53,918 nucleotides of DNA, taken from positions 1-53,918 of the forward strand of contig CAJWLM010000018.1 in the NCBI GenBank assembly GCA_913043025.1. Reading direction: 5' to 3'. The first letter of the stretch is position 1, and every line of letters starts with the position of its first letter. Under the pieces are notes generated by a model, which was not told the origin of the DNA, made no database searches, and saw only the letters and a list, made by a program, of their open reading frames with translations. Below, piece by piece: positions 33,520 through 41,500 of this stretch. Made by a program: the position numbers and the translations under genes. The stretch is from an uncultured Rhodospirillaceae bacterium (GTDB lineage Bacteria > Pseudomonadota > Alphaproteobacteria > UBA8366).

Positions 33520-35454
33520 TCACTCCGTACTCAGGTTTTCAATAGGTAACGTTGGTATGCTATCCGCCGGCTTAAATCCAAAAACCCTACCATAAAAATA
33601 AAGTTCACCCTCTAGCGCGCGTTTTATGTTTGCAGACTGTCTAAAACCATGCCCTTCATCTAAAAATGGAAGATATGCTACCGGGATACCGTTTTCCCGA
33701 AGCGCAGCAACCATCGACTCGGCTTGAGAAGGCGGCACGACTTTATCCTCAAGGCCTTGAAAGAAAATCACTGGACAGGTGAGCATTTCAACAAATTTTA
33801 TGGGTGAGCGGTCAGAGAAATTTGGGTTTTCTTCTGGCAGCGAACCAATAAGAATATTCAGATAACTCGACTCAAATTTATGTGTTTCTTTTGCTAATTC
33901 TGAGAGATCTCCTATGCCGTAATAACTGGCACCCGCAGAAAAACAATCCTCAAATGTAATGGCACAAAGGGTTGTATAACCTCCAGCACTATTACCTGAA
34001 ATAGCCATACGGCCTCCATCAACCCAACCTTTTGCAGCTAGCCAATTTGCACCGCTAACACAATCTTCAACGTCAACCAGGCCCCATTTACCATTTAACT
34101 TTTCACGATATGCCCTACCGTAACCTGAAGAGCCGCGATAATTAACGTCAAGCATCGCAAAACCACGAGTTGTCCAATACTGTGTTTTCAGATTGAAAGC
34201 CGCTGAAGTCTGTCCAGTTGGACCTCCATGACATTTTACGATAAGCGGAGGGAGGGCATCCGAAGGTCCGACGCAAGAGGCGTTACGCGGGTGATAAAAA
34301 AAGCCATGCGTTGTTTCATTTTCGCCAACAGGGATTGAGACTGGAATCGGTCTTGAAATGTTTGAAACACCTAATTTTGGCTCTCCTGATCGATAAAGAA
34401 TATCAATTTCTTTTGTTTCTAAATTGATCGAAGCCACGGCAGGTAGCTCCGAAAGACTTCCACCTATAAAAATAACCCGTCCGTATCCGGCCTTTAATCC
34501 GCTTATGTCGACGAACGAGGAATGTATTGGGCTAAACGAGGATGTTCTGAGATCAATGGTCGCGAGTTTAGAAAGTCCATCCACGATATAACTGATCACC
34601 ACGATATGTTCGGAAGCGAATCCATATGTCGACAACCCGCAATTCCATTGAGGCACTCCACATTCCGCCTCTAACGGCAAGACCAACTCGATGTTGTTTG
34701 CCCGAAGTCTATACAAGTTCCACCAACCGGATCGGTCAGAAACAAAATACAATGTGCCATCTGGTGCAAATGTTGGCTGAAAAATAGACTCATTTGATCC
34801 ACCTGCTAATAGCACCCTATCGCCCAACAAACCGTCATTTTCCACCGGAGCGCGCCAGAGTAAAGTCCCATCCCAAGGCATGCACGGATGATCCCAAGAA
34901 AGCCAAGACAACCATTTGCCGTCATCGGATAGTGTTGGTGATGCATAAAAGTCTGCCCCTTCAACCAACGTAACTTCTTCACCAGTATCTCTTATTCCTA
35001 TCAACCGGTTGAAGGGCTCCTTGATACCCTCTATATGCTCCTCGGATACAGCAAACAGCTGGTTTCTGTTGGGGTCACGCACAAGATCAGCATACCGGCA
35101 ATTCTTGCTTGAAGTGATTGGACCAACCGTTCCCTCTCGCGATTTATGCCACACACGGCCATCGTTCACGTCACTATACCAAAGTTCGCCTCTCTCTACG
35201 AAATATGCCCCCCCGCCATACTCATGCACGCGAGACCGAACATTAACGTTTGGTGGCGAAAAATCTTCGGCTACACCTGTTTCTCGAAGCTTACAAACAA
35301 CACTGCGGCCTTTATCGTTCGCACGCACCTCATTCCAATATACATCTGATCCATCAAGACATAGCTGACCAAGAGAAACTATATCATTTGTAATCCAATC
35401 TACGCTTACGGGCGATGACCAACCACCGTAGGGAACAATTTTTCTTTCTAACAT
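33520..35454 (-). CDS. S9-family serine peptidase (prolyl oligopeptidase / acylaminoacyl peptidase type)
   Basis: A 644-residue cytosolic peptidase with no signal peptide. The N-terminal part (about 1-375) is a beta-propeller with repeated strands such as PTLSDDGKWLSWLSWDHP and PTFAPDGTLYFVSDRSG. The C-terminal alpha/beta hydrolase domain carries GGPTGQ, NYRGSSGYG, the nucleophile Ser489 in GNSAGG, an Asp in GLEDKVVPP and the catalytic His in DEGHGF. The spacing fits dipeptidyl- or acylaminoacyl-peptidase relatives that cleave short peptides. It lies four bases upstream of maiA on the same strand and is divergent from aroQ by about 156 bases. Substrate preference is not predictable. Confidence 0.92.
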   Translation of the reverse strand: MLERKIVPYGGWSSPVSVDWITNDIVSLGQLCLDGSDVYWNEVRANDKGRSVVCKLRETGVAEDFSPPNVNVRSRVHEYGGGAYFVERGELWYSDVNDGRVWHKSREGTVGPITSSKNCRYADLVRDPNRNQLFAVSEEHIEGIKEPFNRLIGIRDTGEEVTLVEGADFYASPTLSDDGKWLSWLSWDHPCMPWDGTLLWRAPVENDGLLGDRVLLAGGSNESIFQPTFAPDGTLYFVSDRSGWWNLYRLRANNIELVLPLEAECGVPQWNCGLSTYGFASEHIVVISYIVDGLSKLATIDLRTSSFSPIHSSFVDISGLKAGYGRVIFIGGSLSELPAVASINLETKEIDILYRSGEPKLGVSNISRPIPVSIPVGENETTHGFFYHPRNASCVGPSDALPPLIVKCHGGPTGQTSAAFNLKTQYWTTRGFAMLDVNYRGSSGYGRAYREKLNGKWGLVDVEDCVSGANWLAAKGWVDGGRMAISGNSAGGYTTLCAITFEDCFSAGASYYGIGDLSELAKETHKFESSYLNILIGSLPEENPNFSDRSPIKFVEMLTCPVIFFQGLEDKVVPPSQAESMVAALRENGIPVAYLPFLDEGHGFRQSANIKRALEGELYFYGRVFGFKPADSIPTLPIENLSTE

Positions 35455-35610
35455 GGCTTTCCATCAATTTCGCCGTCAAAAGTGCCTTAATTTAACCACT
35501 GACTAAGGGATATGAAAAGAGACGTTTTTTGCATAACTCACTCATCTTTTCTTTCCCACTGCTCCGAATTGATATAGTACGAGTAAAGAAAACTGTTCAG
35601 GATCTTTGAA

Positions 35611-36063
35611 TTGACCGCCAACAAGCGAATACTCGTCCTCAATGGACCAAATTTAAACATGCTCGGCGTACGGGAGCCAGACATCTACGGCTCTGCCACG
35701 CTCGGAGAAATTGAAAAAACCGTTCGGGCCACGGCAACCAAACTTGGTTTGGAATTGACATTTAAACAAACAAACCTTGAAGGTGAACTTGTAAGTTGGA
35801 TTCAAAATGCTCGTTTTCAAACGGAACTCATTGTTATAAACGCAGGAGCATTTTCCCACACCTCAATAGCTATACTAGATGCGTTACAGCTATTAGAAAT
35901 TCCGATTATAGAATTGCATTTATCTAATATATTCGCACGCGAGGAATTTAGGCATAATTCCTACATTTCAAAATGCGCGACCGGCGTGATTTGCGGTTTT
36001 GGTGCAGCTGGCTACAATTTGGCACTGGAAGCTGCAGCCCAAATATTGAGCGAACAGGATTGA
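35611..36063 (+). CDS. aroQ: 3-dehydroquinate dehydratase, type II
   Basis: Third step of the shikimate pathway, dehydrating 3-dehydroquinate to 3-dehydroshikimate. The 150 residues contain the type II core: LVLNGPNLNMLGVREPDIYG with catalytic Tyr26 and Arg21, NAGAFSHTS with the catalytic His near 103, and ELHLSNIFAREEFRHNSYIS. The start is TTG at 35611 with AGGA eight bases upstream; no ATG occurs before the conserved core, so TTG is secure. It leads the operon aroQ-accB-accC-aat, a grouping common in alphaproteobacteria. The accB start follows six bases after its stop. Confidence 0.95.
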   Translation: MTANKRILVLNGPNLNMLGVREPDIYGSATLGEIEKTVRATATKLGLELTFKQTNLEGELVSWIQNARFQTELIVINAGAFSHTSIAILDALQLLEIPIIELHLSNIFAREEFRHNSYISKCATGVICGFGAAGYNLALEAAAQILSEQD

Positions 36064-36068
36064 AACGC

Positions 36069-36530
36069 ATGGCTAAAATCAACCTCAACAAAGAACTTAT
36101 ACGGGAACTTAGCGAGCTCTTGGACGAGACGGGGTTATGCGAGATCGAAATAAGCGAGGGCCGTCAATCTGTCCGAGTTTCTCGACAGGGGGTAAGTAAA
36201 GTTTCATCTTTTGGGACTGAGGATCCCACCACTCAAAATAATGCTCCGCCAGCGCCAATCCTGCCTAGCGTTGAAGAAAATACCGGTGGAAACTTACCAG
36301 GTGTCGTAACATCACCAATGGTGGGCACTGTTTATCTCTCACCAAAACCAAATGATCCTGCTTTTGTTAAAGAAGGAGATAATGTCAGTGAAGGACAGTC
36401 AATAATGATCATTGAAGCAATGAAAGTCATGAATCCGATACCAGCGCCCCATTCTGGCAAAGTTACTAAGATTTTAGTAACCGATACCCAGTCTGTTGAG
36501 TTCGGAGAACCACTTTTAGTTATTGAGTGA
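36069..36530 (+). CDS. accB: Biotin carboxyl carrier protein of acetyl-CoA carboxylase
   Basis: Carries biotin between the carboxylase and transferase of acetyl-CoA carboxylase, which makes malonyl-CoA for fatty acid synthesis. The 153 residues comprise an N-terminal region (MAKINLNKELIRELSELL), a Pro/Ala linker (about 55-80) and a C-terminal biotinyl domain with EAMKVMN, where Lys119 is biotinylated. The frame is open upstream to 35973 inside aroQ, but Met 36069 matches the family start. Its TGA overlaps the GTG start of accC by three bases (GTGA), consistent with coupled translation of the two partners. Confidence 0.95.
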   Translation: MAKINLNKELIRELSELLDETGLCEIEISEGRQSVRVSRQGVSKVSSFGTEDPTTQNNAPPAPILPSVEENTGGNLPGVVTSPMVGTVYLSPKPNDPAFVKEGDNVSEGQSIMIIEAMKVMNPIPAPHSGKVTKILVTDTQSVEFGEPLLVIE

Positions 36531-37888
36531 AACCTTTGTTTGAAAAAGTTCTCATTGCTAACCGCGGCGAAATTGCACTGCGCATTCACCGGGCATGTAA
36601 AGAGCTCGGCATTAACACGGTGGCAGTGCACTCCACAGCGGATGCTGACGCCATGCATGTGCGGCTTGCAGATGAGGCGGTATGTATTGGCCCACCAAAT
36701 TCTGGAGAGAGTTACCTGAATATTCCCGCAATCCTGTCGGCTGCTAATATTACCGCCGCAGATGCCATACACCCGGGTATTGGTTTTCTCTCAGAAAATG
36801 CAAAATTTGCTAGAATGGTTGAAGAGCATGACCTTGTTTTCATAGGACCGACGCCAGAACATATACGGTTAATGGGTGACAAAATCACAGCAAAGCAAAA
36901 AGCAATCGAGATTGGCCTTCCGGTGGTGCCAGGATCAGATGGCCCGGTCACCACGATGGATGAAGCAGCGGAATTTGCTGCGCACGCTGGCTATCCAATT
37001 CTTATTAAAGCCGCTTCTGGAGGAGGTGGACGTGGAATGAAAATCGCGAAAACAGCTGAAGAGCTACCCGAGGCTCTTGCTGTTTGCAAACAGGAAGCAC
37101 TAACTGCTTTTGGTGACGACACTGTTTACATAGAAAAGCTTTTGCAGAAACCACGACATATAGAAATTCAAGTACTAGGAGATGGAAACGGAAGTGTTGT
37201 ACATCTTGGCGAACGGGATTGTTCAATTCAACGGCGGCACCAAAAAGTTCTCGAAGAAGCACCCTCGCCGGCCATCGACCAAAAAACCCGCGCGGATATA
37301 GGCCAAACAGTTACCAAAGCACTAGAAAAAATTAAATACCGCAGTGCTGGAACAGTGGAGTTTCTTTTTGACGAGGGTGATTTTTATTTCATCGAAATGA
37401 ATACGCGCCTCCAGGTTGAACACCCAGTAAGCGAGATGATAACCGGCTACGATCTTGTGCGTGCTCAGTTAAAAATCGCCGCGGGTGAAACACTTGGCTT
37501 TTCTCAGGCTGATATCCCACTTGAAGGGCACGCCATTGAATGCCGTATTAATGCAGAGCACCCGATTACCTTTGCACCCTCGCCAGGTACAATAACAGAT
37601 TTTCATGCTCCGGGTGGTCTCGGCGTGCGCGTCGACTCAGCTATTTATTCTGGCTACAGGGTCCCCCCCTATTACGATAGCATGATCGCTAAATTAATAG
37701 TTCATGGCCGGGATCGCCAACAATGCTTGATGCGATTACGGCGCACGTTGGATGAAATTGTAATAGGTGGTATTGACTGCACTATTCAATTGCATCAGCG
37801 GTTAATGGATGAACCAGACTTCATTGCGGGTCATTATGACATTCATTGGCTAGAAAAATGGCTTGAGTCTTCACCTAACGAAAAGTAA
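36527..37888 (+). CDS. accC: Biotin carboxylase subunit of acetyl-CoA carboxylase
   Basis: ATP-dependent carboxylation of the biotin on AccB. The 453 residues are a normal length. The N-terminal domain is FEKVLIANRGEIALR; the ATP-grasp domain has the Gly-rich lid KAASGGGGRGMK (about 159-170) and ERDCSIQRRHQK; the metal and bicarbonate site is EMNTRLQVEHPV; the C-terminal domain has ECRINAEHP. The start is GTG at 36527, inside the last codons of accB. It is followed by aat after eight bases. Confidence 0.96.
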   Translation: MKPLFEKVLIANRGEIALRIHRACKELGINTVAVHSTADADAMHVRLADEAVCIGPPNSGESYLNIPAILSAANITAADAIHPGIGFLSENAKFARMVEEHDLVFIGPTPEHIRLMGDKITAKQKAIEIGLPVVPGSDGPVTTMDEAAEFAAHAGYPILIKAASGGGGRGMKIAKTAEELPEALAVCKQEALTAFGDDTVYIEKLLQKPRHIEIQVLGDGNGSVVHLGERDCSIQRRHQKVLEEAPSPAIDQKTRADIGQTVTKALEKIKYRSAGTVEFLFDEGDFYFIEMNTRLQVEHPVSEMITGYDLVRAQLKIAAGETLGFSQADIPLEGHAIECRINAEHPITFAPSPGTITDFHAPGGLGVRVDSAIYSGYRVPPYYDSMIAKLIVHGRDRQQCLMRLRRTLDEIVIGGIDCTIQLHQRLMDEPDFIAGHYDIHWLEKWLESSPNEK

Positions 37889-37896
37889 CTAAGCTC

Positions 37897-38535
37897 ATGC
37901 CTGACGTAACGCCTGAAGTTCTTTTACGAGCCTATAAAGCGGGTATCTTCCCTATGTCCGACAGCTGTGATGACCCCGACATTTTTTGGGTTGACCCGCG
38001 TGTCAGAGGTATTCTCCCAGTTAAAAATTTTCATGTACCTCGTCGCCTCAAAAGGACAGTACGTTCGGAACGATTTGAAATAACCATCAATATGGAATTT
38101 AGGTCCATAATGGAAGGGTGTGCAGCATCTGTGGGTAACCGCCCAAAAACATGGATAAATGGCCAGATCATTGAACTTTATACCGCATTACACGACATGG
38201 GTTTTGCGCACTCAATTGAATGTTGGCGTAATGGGCTTTTATCTGGCGGTCTTTACGGAATTGCGCTCGGCGGAGTTTTTTTCGGTGAAAGCATGTTTTC
38301 TCGTGAACGTGACTCCAGCAAAGTAGCCTTAGTACATCTTATAGCCCGTATGCGCGCTGGGAATTTTATGTTTGTTGACACCCAGTTTATAAGTAAACAT
38401 TTAAGCAAATTTGGCGCTATCGAAATATCACGTTCTAGGTATCAATCACTATTGAAACAGGCGATTAGTATAAAATCTAATTTTAATGTACCGATTGATC
38501 AATCCAACCTGGACCTCGTACTCGACACTGGATAA
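37897..38535 (+). CDS. aat: Leucyl/phenylalanyl-tRNA--protein transferase
   Basis: Transfers Leu or Phe from charged tRNA to proteins with N-terminal Lys or Arg, creating primary N-degrons. The 212 residues include the family signatures AYKAGIFPMSD, WVDPRVRGILP, WINGQIIELYTALHDMGFAHSIE, LYGIALGGVFFGESMFS and FVDTQFISKHLSKFGA. The length is slightly short but complete. It closes the aroQ-accB-accC operon. ClpS and ClpA, which recognise and unfold such N-degron substrates, are encoded at 48.3-51 kb, so the whole branch of the pathway is present in this window. Confidence 0.95.
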   Translation: MPDVTPEVLLRAYKAGIFPMSDSCDDPDIFWVDPRVRGILPVKNFHVPRRLKRTVRSERFEITINMEFRSIMEGCAASVGNRPKTWINGQIIELYTALHDMGFAHSIECWRNGLLSGGLYGIALGGVFFGESMFSRERDSSKVALVHLIARMRAGNFMFVDTQFISKHLSKFGAIEISRSRYQSLLKQAISIKSNFNVPIDQSNLDLVLDTG

Positions 38536-38736
38536 CGCTTGTCCGCAGAGAAAGTCTCCAACCTAAATTTACTTCCTAAATAAAAAAATCAATAAACAAT
38601 CGCTTTTATGAGCCGTAAATGCCATATCTTCGAAGGCCAATGGCAATCGTTAACCAACTCTAACCTGAGCCTGTACTCATAATCAAAATCAATCTCTACA
38701 AATGCCGTCATTTAAAATGATTTCCTTATGAATTAT

Positions 38737-39120
38737 TTATCGCTTACAGTCTAACACCCATACATCGTAAACAGGATGCTCCAAGCCGCTAAGTCCCGGA
38801 CTTGAGCCGAACATCCAGCCATGGAAAAGATCAATACGTGCCTCTTTTGGTTTGGCCTCGTAAATGTCGAGATAAGCAGCAGACTCAGGTGGTTCCTCGG
38901 GAGGTGTGCGTTCACATTTTTGCACCACAATTTCCAACGTCCCAAAGCGCACCGTTCGTCCAATGGGCGCCTCAAATGACCACACTCTAGCTGTCACTTT
39001 ATCCATCCCTTGCAAAACAACGGTATCTCCTTCAAAACCCCGCCCCGGGTTCGCAAAGAAAAGCAGGCCAAATAAGGTCACAGGCAAATAGCGAAATATA
39101 AACATAATTAAGTAGCTCAT
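38737..39120 (-). CDS. DUF2155 family secreted protein
   Basis: A 127-residue protein of a conserved alphaproteobacterial family of unknown function. It has an N-terminal signal peptide (about 1-27, cleaved near GRG-FEG) and a small beta-rich domain with VVLQGMDKVTARVWSFEAPIG, GTLEIVVQKCERTPPEEPPESAAYLDI and IDLFHGWMFGSSPGLSGLEHPVYDVWVLDC; two cysteines (in QKCE and LDCK) could form a periplasmic disulfide. It is the last gene of the minus-strand operon behind NDUFA12 and the MCE proteins, a pairing seen in many alphaproteobacteria. The function is probably linked to the envelope. Confidence 0.88.
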   Translation of the reverse strand: MSYLIMFIFRYLPVTLFGLLFFANPGRGFEGDTVVLQGMDKVTARVWSFEAPIGRTVRFGTLEIVVQKCERTPPEEPPESAAYLDIYEAKPKEARIDLFHGWMFGSSPGLSGLEHPVYDVWVLDCKR

Positions 39121-39150
39121 GTACTTTGCACGAATAATGCAAGCGACGCC

Positions 39151-39672
39151 CTAGAGCTCCGGTGATTGAGTGGCCGGCCCTTCGCGTACCAATGCCAGTA
39201 CTCGCTCTAAGAGTTCGCCGAGCGATATAACGTCTTTTGTTTTTCTGAGCTCCGCTCCATCACCGACAGATTTTTTCCCACCGCCGGGCTCAAGTTTTAT
39301 ATAATTTCCGCCGAGAAGCCCATCATTACCTATTCTCACCCGCGTATCACTCGCTAGGCGAACATCGGACCTAATTGTCATTGTTACAACTGCTTTAAAC
39401 GTTTGGGGATCAACTTTTTGGTCAGTTACCGCGCCAACCTTAACGCCACCAATACGCACATCACTCCCTACCACCAGCCCATCAACAGCGGTAAACTGAG
39501 CAGTGACTTTATAACCACCCTCTGGCTTTAAGTCGGTCGATAAAAATGCGAAATAAACTGATATCCCAATAATGGATAAAACAACAAATCCAACAAACGC
39601 CTCTGCAGACTTTCGCGAGAATAGTGCTTGTGGTCCGATTTCCCGATCTTTTCCTTTAACATTTGATTTCAT
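39151..39672 (-). CDS. MCE/MlaD-like lipid-transport protein, third tandem copy
   Basis: A 173-residue inner-membrane-anchored periplasmic protein: one helix (about 27-45) and an MCE domain (about 53-130; GLVVGSDVRIGGVKVGAV, DTRVRIGNDGLLGGNYIKLEPGG), then a short helical tail (LGELLERVLALV). MlaD-type proteins form hexameric rings with an MlaFE ABC transporter and move phospholipids between membranes. The MCE core is closest to the classic MlaD. Its ATG overlaps the stop of the second copy by one base (TAATG), so translation is coupled. MlaE/MlaF are not in the window. Confidence 0.9.
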   Translation of the reverse strand: MKSNVKGKDREIGPQALFSRKSAEAFVGFVVLSIIGISVYFAFLSTDLKPEGGYKVTAQFTAVDGLVVGSDVRIGGVKVGAVTDQKVDPQTFKAVVTMTIRSDVRLASDTRVRIGNDGLLGGNYIKLEPGGGKKSVGDGAELRKTKDVISLGELLERVLALVREGPATQSPEL

Positions 39673-40127
39673 TAAAGACCGCCTCCCACACCCAAACCGA
39701 ATATTTCCTTCCCAACAGTAGTTTCAACCGGCTCTACGTCTTTAGTGTTTTTCAAGAAAAGTCCATTCTGGTCAGAAAGTTTGCCTTTACCCGGTACAAG
39801 AGCAATATATTTACCTCCAAGCACCCCCTCCGAAACAACTGCGGCTAAAGTATCAAACGGTAATTTCAATTCGTTAAGGATTTGCATCCTTACAAGCGCG
39901 CGGTAGTCTTTTTGATCTATTTTCAGGTCAACGACGGTGCCAACTTTCACGCCACCGATACGTACATCATTCCCGATACCGAGACCGTCAACAGAATTAA
40001 ACTTTGCTTTCAATTCCCAACCTTGAACCGGAGCAACGTTACCAACATTTTGTGCAAAAACGAGAAAAACACCTGCTACCAGAAGAACCATAGCAGCTAA
40101 AGTGGTCTCTAATACATTTCTTTTCAT
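39672..40127 (-). CDS. MCE/MlaD-like lipid-transport protein, second tandem copy
   Basis: A 151-residue paralogue: a membrane helix (about 8-25) and one MCE domain (about 36-115; GLGIGNDVRIGGVKVGTV, EGVLGGKYIALVPGKG). It lacks the C-terminal helix of its neighbours; the tail ends in GLGVGGGL instead. It shares the VRIGGVKVG core with the third copy, so the two probably arose by tandem duplication. It starts 17 bases after the first copy and overlaps the third by one base. Small size and a short tail suggest it might mix into a hetero-oligomeric ring, which is inference. Confidence 0.88.
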   Translation of the reverse strand: MKRNVLETTLAAMVLLVAGVFLVFAQNVGNVAPVQGWELKAKFNSVDGLGIGNDVRIGGVKVGTVVDLKIDQKDYRALVRMQILNELKLPFDTLAAVVSEGVLGGKYIALVPGKGKLSDQNGLFLKNTKDVEPVETTVGKEIFGLGVGGGL

Positions 40128-40144
40128 TTGACCACACCCACAGA

Positions 40145-40669
40145 TTAAGGATTGAGAACGCTAAACGGGTTATCAGTTTTCTTCGCCGATGCCGGTGCAG
40201 TTGCTCGCGCACGTTTTTCCTCAGCCTCAATCACAATTTTTTCTAAAAGTTCTAAAAGAGGTATAGAATCTTGGACAAATTCGAAGATATCGCCAGATTT
40301 CATATTGGCTTCAGATCCACCGGGTTCTATTTTAAGGTATTTTGAGCCAAGCAACCCATCGGAAACTATTGAGATTGTACTTTCATGGGGAACTGTAACT
40401 TTTTCCTGGAAAGCCATCTTCACTAGCACATTTTGCCGTTTGGTATCATATTCTCGCGCCGTCACTTGCCCAACCTTGATGCCCGTCAGAACAACCTCGC
40501 TGCCAACTGAAATACCATCAGTTGCATTAAAACGCGCGCTCAAAAGATAGCCCGCAGCCTCGCCCTTCGGCCCACTTTGATAGGACAGCAGAAATAGTGC
40601 CGCGGTTAACCCCATTACCAACATACCTAGCAAAATGTGTTTGATTTCGTGCCTTGACACCTCTCCCAT
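40145..40669 (-). CDS. MCE/MlaD-like lipid-transport protein, first tandem copy
   Basis: A 174-residue protein: membrane helix (about 12-30), MCE domain (about 40-118; GISVGSEVVLTGIKVGQV, DGLLGSKYLKIEPGG) and a helical C-terminal tail (IPLLELLEKIVIEAEEKRA). The Met at 40669 gives TGATG overlap with the NDUFA12 stop, the same coupling style as between copies two and three; an ATG at 40684 would add five residues. It is the most divergent of the three, with VVLTG in place of VRIGG. It leads the MCE trio downstream of NDUFA12. Confidence 0.9.
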   Translation of the reverse strand: MGEVSRHEIKHILLGMLVMGLTAALFLLSYQSGPKGEAAGYLLSARFNATDGISVGSEVVLTGIKVGQVTAREYDTKRQNVLVKMAFQEKVTVPHESTISIVSDGLLGSKYLKIEPGGSEANMKSGDIFEFVQDSIPLLELLEKIVIEAEEKRARATAPASAKKTDNPFSVLNP

Positions 40670-41025
40670 CAATTTGGCTTCCATGACTCATAGTCGCCCG
40701 TGGCGCTATCCCGTTGACCGTCTGCTAGAGTGTGGCCGGGTGGACGATAGGCACTTTCTGTCCCGGTCAGATTCGGAATGTGTTCCCTTTGCCAGGCGTG
40801 TGCCTTTAAATCGCCTGATGGTGGTTCATTGACGGTATAGTGAAGCCACCCATTCCATGGCGCCGGAACCTGACTGGCCTCGTCATCCCCGGCGTAAATC
40901 ACCCAGCGTCTCCGTCGTCCAGAGCCAGTAATACGTCGTTGTTGGTAGTATCGATTTCCCGACTCGTCCGAGCCCACGTAAGTACCGCTAAGCAACGTAA
41001 TCATTCGTGTGATCATCGTCGGCAT
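40669..41025 (-). CDS. Complex I accessory subunit NDUFA12 homologue
   Basis: Homologue of the mitochondrial B17.2/NDUFA12 accessory subunit of NADH:ubiquinone oxidoreductase, found in alphaproteobacteria. With Met 41025 it has 118 residues; GGAGG lies seven bases upstream, which decides this start over the ATG at 41049. Family features: GTYVGSDESGNRYYQQR, RRRRWVIYAGDDEASQVPAPWNGWLHYT, and the conserved C-terminal YRPPG. The protein sits on the matrix/cytosolic arm of complex I, where it may aid assembly. Its location ahead of the MCE genes and away from the nuo operon is typical for this group. Confidence 0.93.
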   Translation of the reverse strand: MPTMITRMITLLSGTYVGSDESGNRYYQQRRITGSGRRRRWVIYAGDDEASQVPAPWNGWLHYTVNEPPSGDLKAHAWQREHIPNLTGTESAYRPPGHTLADGQRDSATGDYESWKPN

Positions 41026-41500
41026 GAAGGAAACCTCCGTTCCATACAATTTGAATAGAATATGACATTGCCGCCCGCGTCAGTCCAGAGCTTCAAAACA
41101 AAATACAACTTATCACCTCTATATAAAATATTTGTTTCGGTACCAAAGTAATACAAACAACCCTGAGTCTGCAGAAATCCAATGTATTTGCTTTGACGTA
41201 ATGTATATCGTTATTGATGCAACAAATTTCGTAATATGGATAACAGTGGTTTTTTTGTAAATCACTCAATAATCACTTGCACCACCCACATCTAGTAGAT
41301 ACTATATTGATAAGGCTCTAAATGTTGTGTAACAGGGTTTGGTTGGTATGAATGGCGCTTAGGGTCCTACAGAAGTGTAGTCATTGGGTAATAGGGGATT
41401 AATTTCTAAAAGCCCAGGTTTTTTTGGTGCTGATTCCATGTTGGCCAGCACCCAGTGCGCGCTAAAATAAGCGCGTTTATGAGTTTTTGGGGGATATGAT
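41026..41500. other. Spacer upstream of nrdJ
   Basis: 475 bases with no credible gene. It holds a weak promoter candidate, TTGCAC (41277-41282), 17 bases, TACTAT (41300-41305), and a small perfect inverted repeat CGCGCT-AAAATA-AGCGCG (about 41457-41474) shortly before the GGGGGA ribosome binding site of nrdJ. No cobalamin riboswitch core is recognisable and no convincing pair of NrdR boxes was found. Confidence 0.4.

Noticed and set aside
41300-41310. NrdR box near ACTATATTG
   Set aside because: Only one half resembles the consensus and no second box at the usual spacing was found.
41086-41500. Cobalamin riboswitch upstream of nrdJ
   Set aside because: No B12-box-like or conserved core sequence could be recognised by eye; only a small hairpin is present.
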